Assembly (NCBI GenBank): GCA_945988915.1
Contig: CAMFTS010000044.1
Span: 1-8,977 of the forward strand
Direction: 5' to 3'
DNA length: 8,977 nucleotides
Source of the DNA: an uncultured Clostridia bacterium
Lineage (GTDB): Bacteria > Bacillota > Clostridia > Oscillospirales > Acutalibacteraceae
Positions 1 to 6,560 of the stretch are shown here, one piece after another. The number at the start of each line of letters is the position of its first letter. The first letter of the stretch is position 1. Made by a program: the position numbers and the translations under genes. Below the pieces are notes generated by a model that did not search any database, was not told the origin of the DNA, and saw only the letters and a program-made list of their open reading frames with translations.

Positions 1-240
1 TACGGTTGTAGTGAAGCAATCGGCACTCACGAAGACACAAACAACGACCACAAGTGTGATTACGGTTGTAGTGAAGCAATCGGTGTTCACGAAGACACAA
101 ACAATGACCACAAGTGTGATTATGGTTGTAGTGAAGCAATCGGTGTTCACGAAGATACAAACAATGACCACAAGTGCGACTACGGCTGTAGTGAAGCAAT
201 CGGTGTTCACGAAGACACAAACAATGACCATAAATGCGAT
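1..240 (+). repeat. Four tandem 60-bp coding repeats
   Basis: Four head-to-tail 60-bp units start at 1, 61, 121 and 181, with a diverged fifth unit at 241-300. Neighbouring units differ at about 4-6 positions. Apart from the ACT-to-GTT change (Thr to Val) between units 1 and 2, the substitutions are silent, so units 2-4 encode the same 20 residues. The array runs off the left edge and its total copy number is not visible. Confidence 0.95.
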
Positions 241-1149
241 TACGGTTGTGATGAGCCATTCGGCGAGCACAAGGTGGCTGACGGAAAACACACCTGCGAT
301 TATTGCGGTGAGGAAATGACAACCTGCACAGATGATGACAAAGACCACCTCTGCGATGTATGTAACACAAAACTCTCCGAGCATACAGGCGGCGAGGCTA
401 CTTGCACAAACAAGGCTATCTGTGAGTATTGCGGCGAAGAGTACGGCGAGATTGACAGCACAAATCATAATCTTGAAAAAATTCCTGCAAAGGCTGCCAC
501 CGTTATCGAAACAGGAAACGAGGAGTATTGGCATTGTAAAGATTGCGGCAAATACTTCGCTGACGAAAAAGGCACAAACGAAATCGAACTTAACGACACA
601 GTAACCCAAAAGCTCCCGCCTGAAATCATTGAGGGCAAAGGACAGAGCATAACCGCAGAAGAAATGAAAGAGCTTACCTTCCGTTCTAATGCGGCATTCA
701 ACGATTTTATCCGGGTTGAGCTTGACGGTAAAATCCTTGATGAAAATAATTACACTGTCAAGGAAGGCAGTACGATTGTAACCTTAAAAGCTGACTATGT
801 TGCAACACTTTCAGCCGGCGAGCATACAATCGGTATTGTATCAGAAAGCGGTACTGCAACAACTACATTTACCGTTAATGCGAAAGCAGTAGATGATCCT
901 TCACAGACAGAAGATACTACCAAGCCTTCACAGACAGAAGATACTACCAAGCCTTCACAGACAGAAGATACCACTAAGCCTTCGCAGATTGAAGATACTA
1001 CTAAACCTTCACAGGTTGAAAATATTAAATCTCCGCAAACAGGTAATGACATTAATTCGGTGTTGTGGCTTGCACTTCTACTTGTCAGCGGCGGTCTGAT
1101 TACCGTTACGAGTGTTTATGGCAAAAGGAAAAAGCAAAGAGGTCAATAA
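1..1149 (+). CDS. Sortase-anchored cell-surface repeat protein, 5'-truncated by the window edge
   Basis: The frame is open from base 1, so the N-terminus and signal peptide lie outside; 382 residues are visible. Residues 1-80 are four near-identical 20-residue repeats (YGCSEAIGxHEDTNNDHKCD), followed by a diverged fifth at 81-100. A Cys-rich stretch follows with CDYC, CDVC, CEYC and CKDC pairs to about residue 190, including a HNLEKIPAKAAT segment of a type common in Clostridia surface proteins. Residues about 215-295 resemble an X2-like Ig fold (LDGKILDENNYTV, LSAGEHTI). A PSQTEDTTK linker repeat covers 300-343. The end is a sorting signal: SPQTG at 344-348, a hydrophobic helix at about 354-373, then a KRKKQRGQ tail. 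Sortase would link the protein to peptidoglycan, so the repeats face outward. The paired Cys residues could bind metal or form disulfides; the ligand is unknown. ATG/GTG codons inside the frame, such as GTG at 274, are not the start because the repeats upstream are in the same frame. Confidence 0.85.
   Translation, partial: YGCSEAIGTHEDTNNDHKCDYGCSEAIGVHEDTNNDHKCDYGCSEAIGVHEDTNNDHKCDYGCSEAIGVHEDTNNDHKCDYGCDEPFGEHKVADGKHTCDYCGEEMTTCTDDDKDHLCDVCNTKLSEHTGGEATCTNKAICEYCGEEYGEIDSTNHNLEKIPAKAATVIETGNEEYWHCKDCGKYFADEKGTNEIELNDTVTQKLPPEIIEGKGQSITAEEMKELTFRSNAAFNDFIRVELDGKILDENNYTVKEGSTIVTLKADYVATLSAGEHTIGIVSESGTATTTFTVNAKAVDDPSQTEDTTKPSQTEDTTKPSQTEDTTKPSQIEDTTKPSQVENIKSPQTGNDINSVLWLALLLVSGGLITVTSVYGKRKKQRGQ
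898..1029 (+). repeat. 27-bp repeats encoding a Pro/Thr wall-spanning linker
   Basis: Four 27-bp units (898-924, 925-951, 952-978, 979-1005) encode PSQTEDTTK or PSQIEDTTK, and a degenerate fifth (1006-1029) encodes PSQVENIK. Units 1 and 2 are identical in DNA. The Pro/Thr/Glu-rich stretch sits directly before the SPQTG sorting motif, which is the usual place for a spacer crossing the cell wall. Confidence 0.9.
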
Positions 1150-1181
1150 TGCAATTTGGTTGACATAAGTTTTACACATTT

Positions 1182-1188
1182 AAGGAGG
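1182..1188 (+). promoter_or_regulatory. Ribosome binding site of the amide hydrolase
   Basis: AAGGAGG lies 7 bases upstream of the ATG at 1196, a near-ideal Shine-Dalgarno site that fixes the start. A TTGACA at 1160-1165 has no matching -10 element at 16-18 bp, so a separate promoter is not supported and co-transcription with the surface protein gene is plausible. Confidence 0.85.
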
Positions 1189-1195
1189 AAACAAT

Positions 1196-2317
1196 ATGAA
1201 TAAAGCGAAGAAGCGCATTTTGCTCGTTTTGGTGGCAGTTTTAGCGGTTGTTGTATTAGTTGCCGTCTCGTTTCTGGGGCTGTATTTTACCCGAATACAG
1301 ACCATCGGCAGTATTGAGCAGCTTACAGATTACTCGGATGGATACAATCTCTATCGCATGGATGTCAACTACGATTACAGTCTTGAAAATATCATCGATT
1401 ACGGCATTAAGGACGATCAGGCGATGATCAATGCGATTCTGAAAGAGTCTCTTCCGCTGCTTCCTGTGAAGATCAAAGCGCCCAATTTCGGATGTACGGC
1501 ATTTACTCTGACCGATACGGACGGCGATGTTCATATGGGTCGTAATTACGATTTTAGAAAAAATACATCTGCTATGTTGGTTTACTGTGCGCCAAAGGAC
1601 GGATATAAGTCTATTGCCTTTGCAGCGCTTGACAATGTTTCAGCAAATGTGCCTGATGAGAATATTAAAAAAGGGCTGGCGAGTCTATCGGCTCCGTTTA
1701 TCTGCCTTGATGGTATGAATGAGAAGGGCGTGTCTATCGCTGTGTTGACACTTGATAGTGAGCCTGTACGTCAAAACACAGGCAAGCCTGTCATTTCAAC
1801 TACGCTTGCAATACGCCTTGTTCTTGACAGGGCGGCGACCACAGAGGAAGCAGTGGAGCTTTTACGCAGCTATGATATGTTCGCATCATCCGGTAGAGAT
1901 TACCATTTCTACATAACCGATGCATCAGGCGATGGCAGAGTAATAGAGTATGACATTAACGGCGAACTAAGAGAGCTTATAGATACTCCATCAGAGGCAG
2001 TTACTAATTTCTTTATTCGTCATAAGGATAAGGTGCTTCCGAATCAGAAAAACGGTATCTACGGTCACGGTAGAGAGCGTTATGATGCTGTGTTGAAGGT
2101 GTTTGAAGATGAAAAAGGTAATTACACCAACGATACCGTGTGGAACGCAATGAAATCGGCGGCACAAGACCCCGCCCCCGATGCCATTACAAGCAACACA
2201 CAATGGTCTGTTTCATATAACAACACTGACCTTTCTGCTGATATTGTAATCCGCCGTAATTGGAATGATATAACACATTGCGAGTTGGAAAACAAGGTGA
2301 CAACGCCGCTAAAATGA
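1196..2317 (+). CDS. Membrane-anchored Ntn-type linear amide C-N hydrolase (choloylglycine hydrolase / peptidase C45-like)
   Basis: The 373-residue product starts with a basic tip and one hydrophobic helix (about 7-31), consistent with an N-terminal anchor or uncleaved signal and an outside-facing domain. The catalytic pattern of the superfamily is visible: FGCTAF with Cys100, then GRNYDF with Arg116 and Asp119, and DGMNEKG with Asn175. The Cys-Arg-Asp spacing (16 and 3) equals that of Cys2-Arg18-Asp21 in bile salt hydrolases. Cys100 is internal, so it must become N-terminal by self-cleavage after Gly99, as in penicillin acyltransferase-type C45 enzymes. The family hydrolyses linear amides such as conjugated bile acids, penicillin V or N-acyl amino acids; the substrate cannot be told here. 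A cytoplasmic bile salt hydrolase in the strict sense is unlikely given the anchor and the roughly 100-residue leader. It lies 46 bp after the surface protein gene and probably in the same transcript. Confidence 0.8.
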   Translation: MNKAKKRILLVLVAVLAVVVLVAVSFLGLYFTRIQTIGSIEQLTDYSDGYNLYRMDVNYDYSLENIIDYGIKDDQAMINAILKESLPLLPVKIKAPNFGCTAFTLTDTDGDVHMGRNYDFRKNTSAMLVYCAPKDGYKSIAFAALDNVSANVPDENIKKGLASLSAPFICLDGMNEKGVSIAVLTLDSEPVRQNTGKPVISTTLAIRLVLDRAATTEEAVELLRSYDMFASSGRDYHFYITDASGDGRVIEYDINGELRELIDTPSEAVTNFFIRHKDKVLPNQKNGIYGHGRERYDAVLKVFEDEKGNYTNDTVWNAMKSAAQDPAPDAITSNTQWSVSYNNTDLSADIVIRRNWNDITHCELENKVTTPLK

Positions 2318-2430
2318 GTGGTACAGAAAAATAATATGCGAGAAAACAAATTTGTCTTGCACTATGCAAAAAAATCTGTCGCAAGCAAAAGCAGAAAGCA
2401 TTAGTTTATAAAATAATAGAGTATTATACT

Positions 2431-2467
2431 AAAATCTCCTATGAACATATATCCATAGGAGATTTTT
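2431..2467 (+). terminator. Intrinsic terminator after the amide hydrolase
   Basis: A perfect 13-bp stem (2431-2443 with 2454-2466) closes a 10-base loop. The downstream arm ends in a T run (TTTTTCTT). It lies about 115 bp after the hydrolase stop and would end the surface protein-hydrolase transcript. The upstream arm starts with AAAA, so weaker function in the other direction is possible. Confidence 0.85.
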
Positions 2468-2501
2468 CTTATAATTTAATTGAATTGTATTAACTCATAA
2501 C

Positions 2502-2531
2502 AAGGTCAATGATTACTTTTGTTTTGACCTT
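2502..2531. repeat. 8-bp inverted repeat AAGGTCAA/TTGACCTT
   Basis: Perfect arms at 2502-2509 and 2524-2531 flank a 14-base spacer. No T run follows on either strand, so this is not a terminator. It could be a protein-binding palindrome or an RNA hairpin. No gene start is close enough to say which. Confidence 0.5.
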
Positions 2532-2660
2532 CAATATTAAATCCAAAAGTACAACCAAGTTCATATACGAATAATTCCGAAAACATTTCTATTCAAATAA
2601 TAAAAAGTATAAAAACATGGAAAAAAACTAACGCGAGAAATGCCATTATTCCATGCTTAT

Positions 2661-2696
2661 AAAAACAGCCGATGCTTTCTGCACCGGCTGTTTTTT
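2661..2696. terminator. Bidirectional intrinsic terminator after the cstA operon
   Basis: An 11-bp stem (2661-2671 with 2685-2695; core ACAGCCG/CGGCTGT) is continued by an inner TGC/GCA pairing. It is followed by T6 on the plus strand and T5 on the minus strand. Its clear client is the minus-strand gene that ends at 2706. The plus-strand activity has no obvious gene upstream after the 2431-2467 terminator. Confidence 0.85.
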
Positions 2697-2705
2697 CGTT
2701 GATTA

Positions 2706-3065
2706 TTAAGGTTTGCCAACAGGAATATTTGTGTTTTCCCGGAAAGCATTTAAAAGTGCATTCAGATTTTCTTCGTGGGTAAAGCGACAGACCCTCTGTT
2801 TGCCATCATAGCAGATTACCAGATAACACAAGGTTCCGTATATTTTTCCTTCTTCAAAAAATCCCTTAGTCACACCCAAACGCTTATATACTCGGGTAAT
2901 GGCGGAAAGGGGAATATATCCGATTCTGCTAAGACCGTACATACCTATATACAGCGCCTTTTCCCCTAAACCAAAATCCTCATAACGGATACATTGCTCC
3001 TTGTCAGTGCGCAGAATCTTCGGAGGCAAAGTTGTTTCAGACAGGGCTTTGGACGGAATATACAT
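2706..3065 (-). CDS. Small cytoplasmic protein of unknown function, possibly PH-like, paired with cstA
   Basis: I chose the ATG at 3065-3063 (119 residues, MYIPSKALSE...). It is preceded by AAAGG at 3080-3076 with a 10-base spacer, whereas the GTG at 3092 lies only 3 bases after the cstA stop and has no ribosome site of its own. There is no signal peptide or transmembrane helix. The middle alternates short strand-like hydrophobic stretches (KALYIGMYGLSRIGYIPL, YLVICYDG) and ends in a helix (EENLNALLNAF), which suggests a small beta-rich PH-like domain; that is a guess from pattern only. It follows cstA by 30 bp on the same strand and ends at a strong terminator, so it is the second gene of a two-gene operon and may serve the transporter. 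I do not recognise a named family. Confidence 0.75.
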   Translation of the reverse strand: MYIPSKALSETTLPPKILRTDKEQCIRYEDFGLGEKALYIGMYGLSRIGYIPLSAITRVYKRLGVTKGFFEEGKIYGTLCYLVICYDGKQRVCRFTHEENLNALLNAFRENTNIPVGKP

Positions 3066-3075
3066 AGTCTCGTTT

Positions 3076-3080
3076 CCTTT
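3076..3080 (-). promoter_or_regulatory. Ribosome binding site that decides the start of the cstA-linked small gene
   Basis: On the minus strand AAAGG is followed by AAACGAGACT and then ATG. The 10-base spacing supports the ATG at 3065 and argues against the upstream GTG at 3092. Confidence 0.6.
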
Positions 3081-3095
3081 CTTTGAGAACACGAA

Positions 3096-4544
3096 TTACT
3101 TGTCTGCTTTTTTTACTTTCGGTGCTTTCAGAATAAAAAGAAGAAGCAAGAGAACAGCAGTACCTATGCCCACAATATTTGCAATAGGCGGAAAGAAAGA
3201 AATACCACCGAGGTATAGCTTGCTGCTAAATACGAAGGACACGGTGACGGCAGTCATGAATGTTGCGGGCAGAGCGCAAATACAACCGTTCTTACCGATG
3301 TGACGAAGATATATTGCGGCAGTCCACAGAACAATAGCTGCCAGAATTTGATTGGTTGAAGCAAAATAGTTCCATATAGATGTGTAATCTAATTGAGAGA
3401 CCAAAATGCCGAGACCCAGTAAAGGAAGTGTCAGCAAAAGTCGGTTTTTGTAGCTCTTCTGTTCAAGTTTCAGCGCATCCGCAATTGTCAGACGGGCGGA
3501 ACGAAATGCGGTATCACCGGAGGAAATCGGGCATGCAATCACACCCAGCATGGCAAGAACAGCACCGACTCTGCCCATAGTCGTTGTGCAGATGTTATAC
3601 ACACAACCGGATTGACCGACAGCCATGGCTTCATTAAGTCCGGTCATCAGTCCGCCTTCAATTGGGAACAGTGCACAGGAGGCAGCTGCCCAAACAAGTG
3701 CAATTACGCCCTCGCACACCATGGCACCGTAAAATATGGAGTGCGACATTTTCTCACTCTTGCAGCAGCGTGCCATGATGGGAGACTGTGTAGAGTGAAA
3801 ACCTGAAACAGCACCGCAAGCAACCGAAATGAACATAGCGGGGAAAGCTGAAATTCCGTCGGGATGCATGTTACGCAGAGGAAAGATTTCGGGAATTTTG
3901 TAGCCTTTGGCAATGGTACCGATGCCGACGCCAATTGCCATCACGATAAGACAGATACCGAATATTGGATACAATTTACCTATAATCTTGTCAACGGACA
4001 GGAATGTAGCTATAAAGAAGTAGATAAAAATCACAGCGAGCCAGAAATACTTGTTTGTAAGCAAACTGTCTGAACTGCCCTGACCGCACAGGTATGACAG
4101 CAGACCGGCAGGGCCAACCGCAAAGACGACGCCAACCATGAAAAGAAGAACCGTTGAGAAAACACGCATAATCTGTTTCATAGTATTTCCCATATACATA
4201 CCGGTCAGTTCCGGGACACTAAGACCGTTATGACGCATAGACATGAAACCGGAAGCAAAGTCGTGAACACCGCCGGCTAAAATGGTACCGAAGGTAATCC
4301 AAAGAAATACACTGGGACCCCACATAGCGCCGCCTATGGCACCCCAGATGGGGCCAAGACCTGCAATGTTAAGTAACTGAATCAAAAAAATTCGCCAAGT
4401 AGGCATTACAATGTAGTCAACGCCGTCTTCCATAGTAACTGCCGGAGTTTGACGATCGTCGGGGGCAAAGGTCTTGGATACAAATCTGCCGTAGATGAAG
4501 TATCCGCCGATGAGCAATGCCAGACAAACAAAGAAACTAATCAT
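3096..4544 (-). CDS. cstA: CstA-family carbon starvation transporter, short form
   Basis: The 482-residue, very hydrophobic protein has many membrane segments, the first at residues 1-19. It carries the CstA signature blocks: NIAGLGPIWGAIGGAMWGP at about 59-77 and GGVHDFASGFMSMRHNG at 91-107. Further conserved polytopic regions follow, with a basic cytoplasmic tail (KAPKVKKADK). It is shorter than E. coli CstA (about 700 residues) but matches the roughly 480-residue form common in Clostridia. Family members CstA and BtsT of E. coli import peptides and/or pyruvate, usually under carbon limitation; the substrate here is inferred from family only. The start has a GGAGAG site at 4556-4551. It is first in a two-gene operon with its own promoter (4641-4669) and a structured 5' leader of about 90 nt. 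Confidence 0.9.
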   Translation of the reverse strand: MISFFVCLALLIGGYFIYGRFVSKTFAPDDRQTPAVTMEDGVDYIVMPTWRIFLIQLLNIAGLGPIWGAIGGAMWGPSVFLWITFGTILAGGVHDFASGFMSMRHNGLSVPELTGMYMGNTMKQIMRVFSTVLLFMVGVVFAVGPAGLLSYLCGQGSSDSLLTNKYFWLAVIFIYFFIATFLSVDKIIGKLYPIFGICLIVMAIGVGIGTIAKGYKIPEIFPLRNMHPDGISAFPAMFISVACGAVSGFHSTQSPIMARCCKSEKMSHSIFYGAMVCEGVIALVWAAASCALFPIEGGLMTGLNEAMAVGQSGCVYNICTTTMGRVGAVLAMLGVIACPISSGDTAFRSARLTIADALKLEQKSYKNRLLLTLPLLGLGILVSQLDYTSIWNYFASTNQILAAIVLWTAAIYLRHIGKNGCICALPATFMTAVTVSFVFSSKLYLGGISFFPPIANIVGIGTAVLLLLLFILKAPKVKKADK

Positions 4545-4557
4545 AATTAACTCTCCA

Positions 4558-4608
4558 TTAATATGGTGTAGAAAACAGGCGATGATTGCCTGTCTGTTTA
4601 CATATTAA
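4558..4608 (-). promoter_or_regulatory. Nested inverted repeats in the cstA leader
   Basis: In the predicted cstA 5' UTR an outer 8-bp perfect pairing (minus-strand TTAATATG at 4608-4601 with CATATTAA at 4565-4558) encloses an inner hairpin. The inner hairpin is ACAGGC at 4593-4588 with GCCTGT at 4580-4575, extended by G-U and A-U pairs and followed by TTTTC. The outer arm ends one base before the GGAGAG ribosome site at 4556-4551. The fold could affect ribosome access, or the inner hairpin could act as a weak attenuator. It matches no riboswitch class that I recognise. Confidence 0.5.
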
Positions 4609-4640
4609 GATGATTTGTAATTCGTATATTGATTGTAAAT

Positions 4641-4669
4641 AATATATCATATTCGGAAAAGTGTGTCAA
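4641..4669 (-). promoter_or_regulatory. Sigma-A-type promoter of cstA
   Basis: On the minus strand, TTGACA (4669-4664) is separated by exactly 17 bp from TATATT (4646-4641). Transcription would start near 4634, giving a leader of about 90 nt before the cstA ATG. Confidence 0.8.
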
Positions 4670-4868
4670 TTTAAAGCAGAACGCATTTTTATACATCTAT
4701 TGTATTTAGAAATACACATATGGAGTTCAGAGGAAACACAGCATATCTGATGGCAATCTTTAACTTTCAATATCCTTTCTTTTGTTGTTTACAAAATTCA
4801 AAACCGCTTTTGTCATTTTCCGTTTTCTGCATAAAAAGTAAAAGACACACTTATTTTTTAGCTGTTTG

Positions 4869-6560
4869 CTAATCTGCCATAATAGTAAAATTAATGTTAT
4901 ATGTATTCAATTTGCCACACGCTTCATAACTTAATTTAATAGGGCGGGGGAGGAATGAAAGATAAATCTCAAAAATTTTGTCATTATACACAATAATCTT
5001 TTTTACAATTCTTTCATATAGCTCTTCGTTGATTTTTTCATTGCTTAATGACAGAATTTCGTCGAGTTTTTTCAAGCTTTCCACACTGTTGTTTTCGCTT
5101 AGTAAATTCCGCTCCTTTTCGCAAAGATAAGAAAGCGTCAATTCCAACTCTGAAAGCTGCTTTTCGTATTCATCGGAGGTTAGTCGATAGGCAATTTCTG
5201 TTATTTCTGCGTTATTTAAGCGAATTGTCAGCTTCGCATAATCACTTTTAATTTTTGATATTTTATTATTGTTTTGGTTAATTTTTTTCTTTATGTCTGT
5301 TCTGTTATTTGGCTTGCTAATCTCATTCTTGATAACTTTTTTTACCTTTTCTTTATTTGGGATAATCACTTGAGTAATAATATCATACAAAGCTTGTTTG
5401 AGGATTTTTTCGTTAATGGGTTTTGAGTTGCAACCTGCTTTTACTTTTTCACCACCGATTAAGACTTCTTTTTCAGTACCTCTTTGATTGTGCTCATAGC
5501 AAATCCATGATTTATATGTTCCTGATTTTTGTTTCTTAACTCTGCTGACAAATCTTGAACCGCAATTTCCACAATATATTTTACCTGAACACCAATATCG
5601 GTTGGAATGTTTAGCTTTTCTTTTTTCATCGGGTGATTTTTCTTGTAATATCATTTGTACCTTATCCCATAATTCTCTGCTTATAATAGCACTTTCAGGA
5701 TGATGATCTCGAATGTAATACATATTAGAATTTTGTTTATTGTATTTTTTCTTATGAGATAAGGGGTCGGGAGTGTAGGTTTTACCCTGAAGTAAATCGC
5801 CGACATATTTTTCGTTTCGTAAAATACGCAGTATGACTGTATTACTCCAACCGTTTTTGTAGCGCTTTGTTTCGATTCCTGATTCTTGTAGTTTGTTAGA
5901 AATCCGATATGTACCGTAGCCCTCTGCAAAAAGTTCAAAAACCTTTTTAACAACTTTGGCTTCTTCATCAATGATTTCGAAGTGTTGATTACCGTTTTCA
6001 TCTTTCACGATGTTGTATCCGAACATTTCTTTGCGACCGAAAACAACTCCTTGCTTCATACTTTCGGCTTGTCCCCACTTAACTCGGCGTGAGGTCTTTA
6101 GGCTTTCATTTTCAGCGTTAGTGGCGACTTGAGACAGTTTCTCTCGGTAATTATCACATTCGGTGTTAATTTCATCTGTTAAAAAAATCACATAGACATT
6201 TATTTTGCGCAGAGCATCGACTATATTTAGCAAGTCCTGAACATTTCGTGCAAATCGTGATACCTCTTTTGTGTATATTAAATCAATTTTTCCGGATTTT
6301 GCTTGAATAATCATATTCTTTAATTGATCTCGCTTCTCGGTAGAGGTGCCTGAAATACCTTCATCGGCAAAAATCCCGACACTGTTCCAATTTGGATGTT
6401 TTGAAAATATATTATCAAAAAATCTTTCTTGAGCTTCCAAAGAATTCCTTTGATCGTCTGCATCTGTCGAAACTCGACAGTAAGCACAAACATTTAGTTT
6501 TTCATTGCTGTCACATTTTAAAATTTTCGGTTTTGCCGTCCTTACTTCTACATCTTTCAT
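4869..6560 (-). CDS. Large serine recombinase (site-specific integrase/excisionase family)
   Basis: The protein is 563 residues long, a full length for large serine recombinases. The N-terminal resolvase domain (about 22-165) shows CAYCRVSTDADDQRNSLEAQ with catalytic Ser31 and Arg29, DEGISGTS at 67-73, and EVSRFAR with Arg102/Arg105. A recombinase DNA-binding domain follows (about 178-300: FGYNIV, ILRILRNEKYVGDLL). Next is a zinc ribbon with Cys330, Cys333, Cys354 and Cys377, then a Lys/Asn/Glu-rich coiled coil at about 405-490. These enzymes cut attP/attB or attL/attR through a phosphoserine link to integrate or excise DNA. No frameshift or missing catalytic residue is seen. A weak AGAGG lies 12 bases before the ATG. 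The gene is visibly AT-richer than cstA. Its start faces the broken cotJC gene about 360 bp away, as expected for a recombinase next to its attachment site; SpoIVCA of skin elements is the closest functional analogy. Confidence 0.92.
   Translation of the reverse strand: MKDVEVRTAKPKILKCDSNEKLNVCAYCRVSTDADDQRNSLEAQERFFDNIFSKHPNWNSVGIFADEGISGTSTEKRDQLKNMIIQAKSGKIDLIYTKEVSRFARNVQDLLNIVDALRKINVYVIFLTDEINTECDNYREKLSQVATNAENESLKTSRRVKWGQAESMKQGVVFGRKEMFGYNIVKDENGNQHFEIIDEEAKVVKKVFELFAEGYGTYRISNKLQESGIETKRYKNGWSNTVILRILRNEKYVGDLLQGKTYTPDPLSHKKKYNKQNSNMYYIRDHHPESAIISRELWDKVQMILQEKSPDEKRKAKHSNRYWCSGKIYCGNCGSRFVSRVKKQKSGTYKSWICYEHNQRGTEKEVLIGGEKVKAGCNSKPINEKILKQALYDIITQVIIPNKEKVKKVIKNEISKPNNRTDIKKKINQNNNKISKIKSDYAKLTIRLNNAEITEIAYRLTSDEYEKQLSELELTLSYLCEKERNLLSENNSVESLKKLDEILSLSNEKINEELYERIVKKIIVYNDKIFEIYLSFLPRPIKLSYEACGKLNTYNINFTIMAD

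Larger units (their letters stand above)
2318..2705. other. 388-bp intergenic region between two converging transcripts
   Basis: This stretch lies between the hydrolase gene (+) and the small cstA-linked gene (-). It holds two hairpin terminators (2431-2467 and 2661-2696), an 8-bp inverted repeat (2502-2509/2524-2531) and a 7-bp inverted repeat (2616-2622/2649-2655). I see no convincing gene. A 22-codon basic frame at 2336-2404 has no ribosome site. Confidence 0.7.

Noticed and set aside
1..300. Regular 60-bp repeats considered as a CRISPR array
   Set aside because: The units abut with no variable spacers and encode a continuous protein frame.
1160..1165. TTGACA as a promoter for the amide hydrolase
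   Set aside because: The -10 position at the right spacing is occupied by the AGGAGG ribosome site and has no TATAAT-like sequence.
2320..2328. GGTACAGAA, a 9-base match to the cotJC junction at 6926-6934, considered as the other attachment site
   Set aside because: The sequence to its left is the end of the hydrolase gene, not the missing cotJC N-terminus, and a 9-base match in 9 kb on two strands is not surprising.
2336..2404. Basic 22-codon frame (MRENKFVLHYAKKSV...) after the hydrolase
   Set aside because: No Shine-Dalgarno site and too short to support; it lies in the untranslated tail before the terminator.
4676..4868. Region after the recombinase stop considered as the left end of a small element
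   Set aside because: No cotJC N-terminal coding sequence, direct repeat of the junction or terminator was found here, so an element limited to the recombinase is not supported.
4720..4872. Plus-strand frame of 50 codons (MEFRGNTAYLMAIF...) between the cstA promoter and the recombinase stop
   Set aside because: It has no ribosome site, its composition is that of AT-rich intergenic DNA, and it overlaps the recombinase stop by 4 bases. It may be worth a repeat search across the genome, but it is not supported as a gene.
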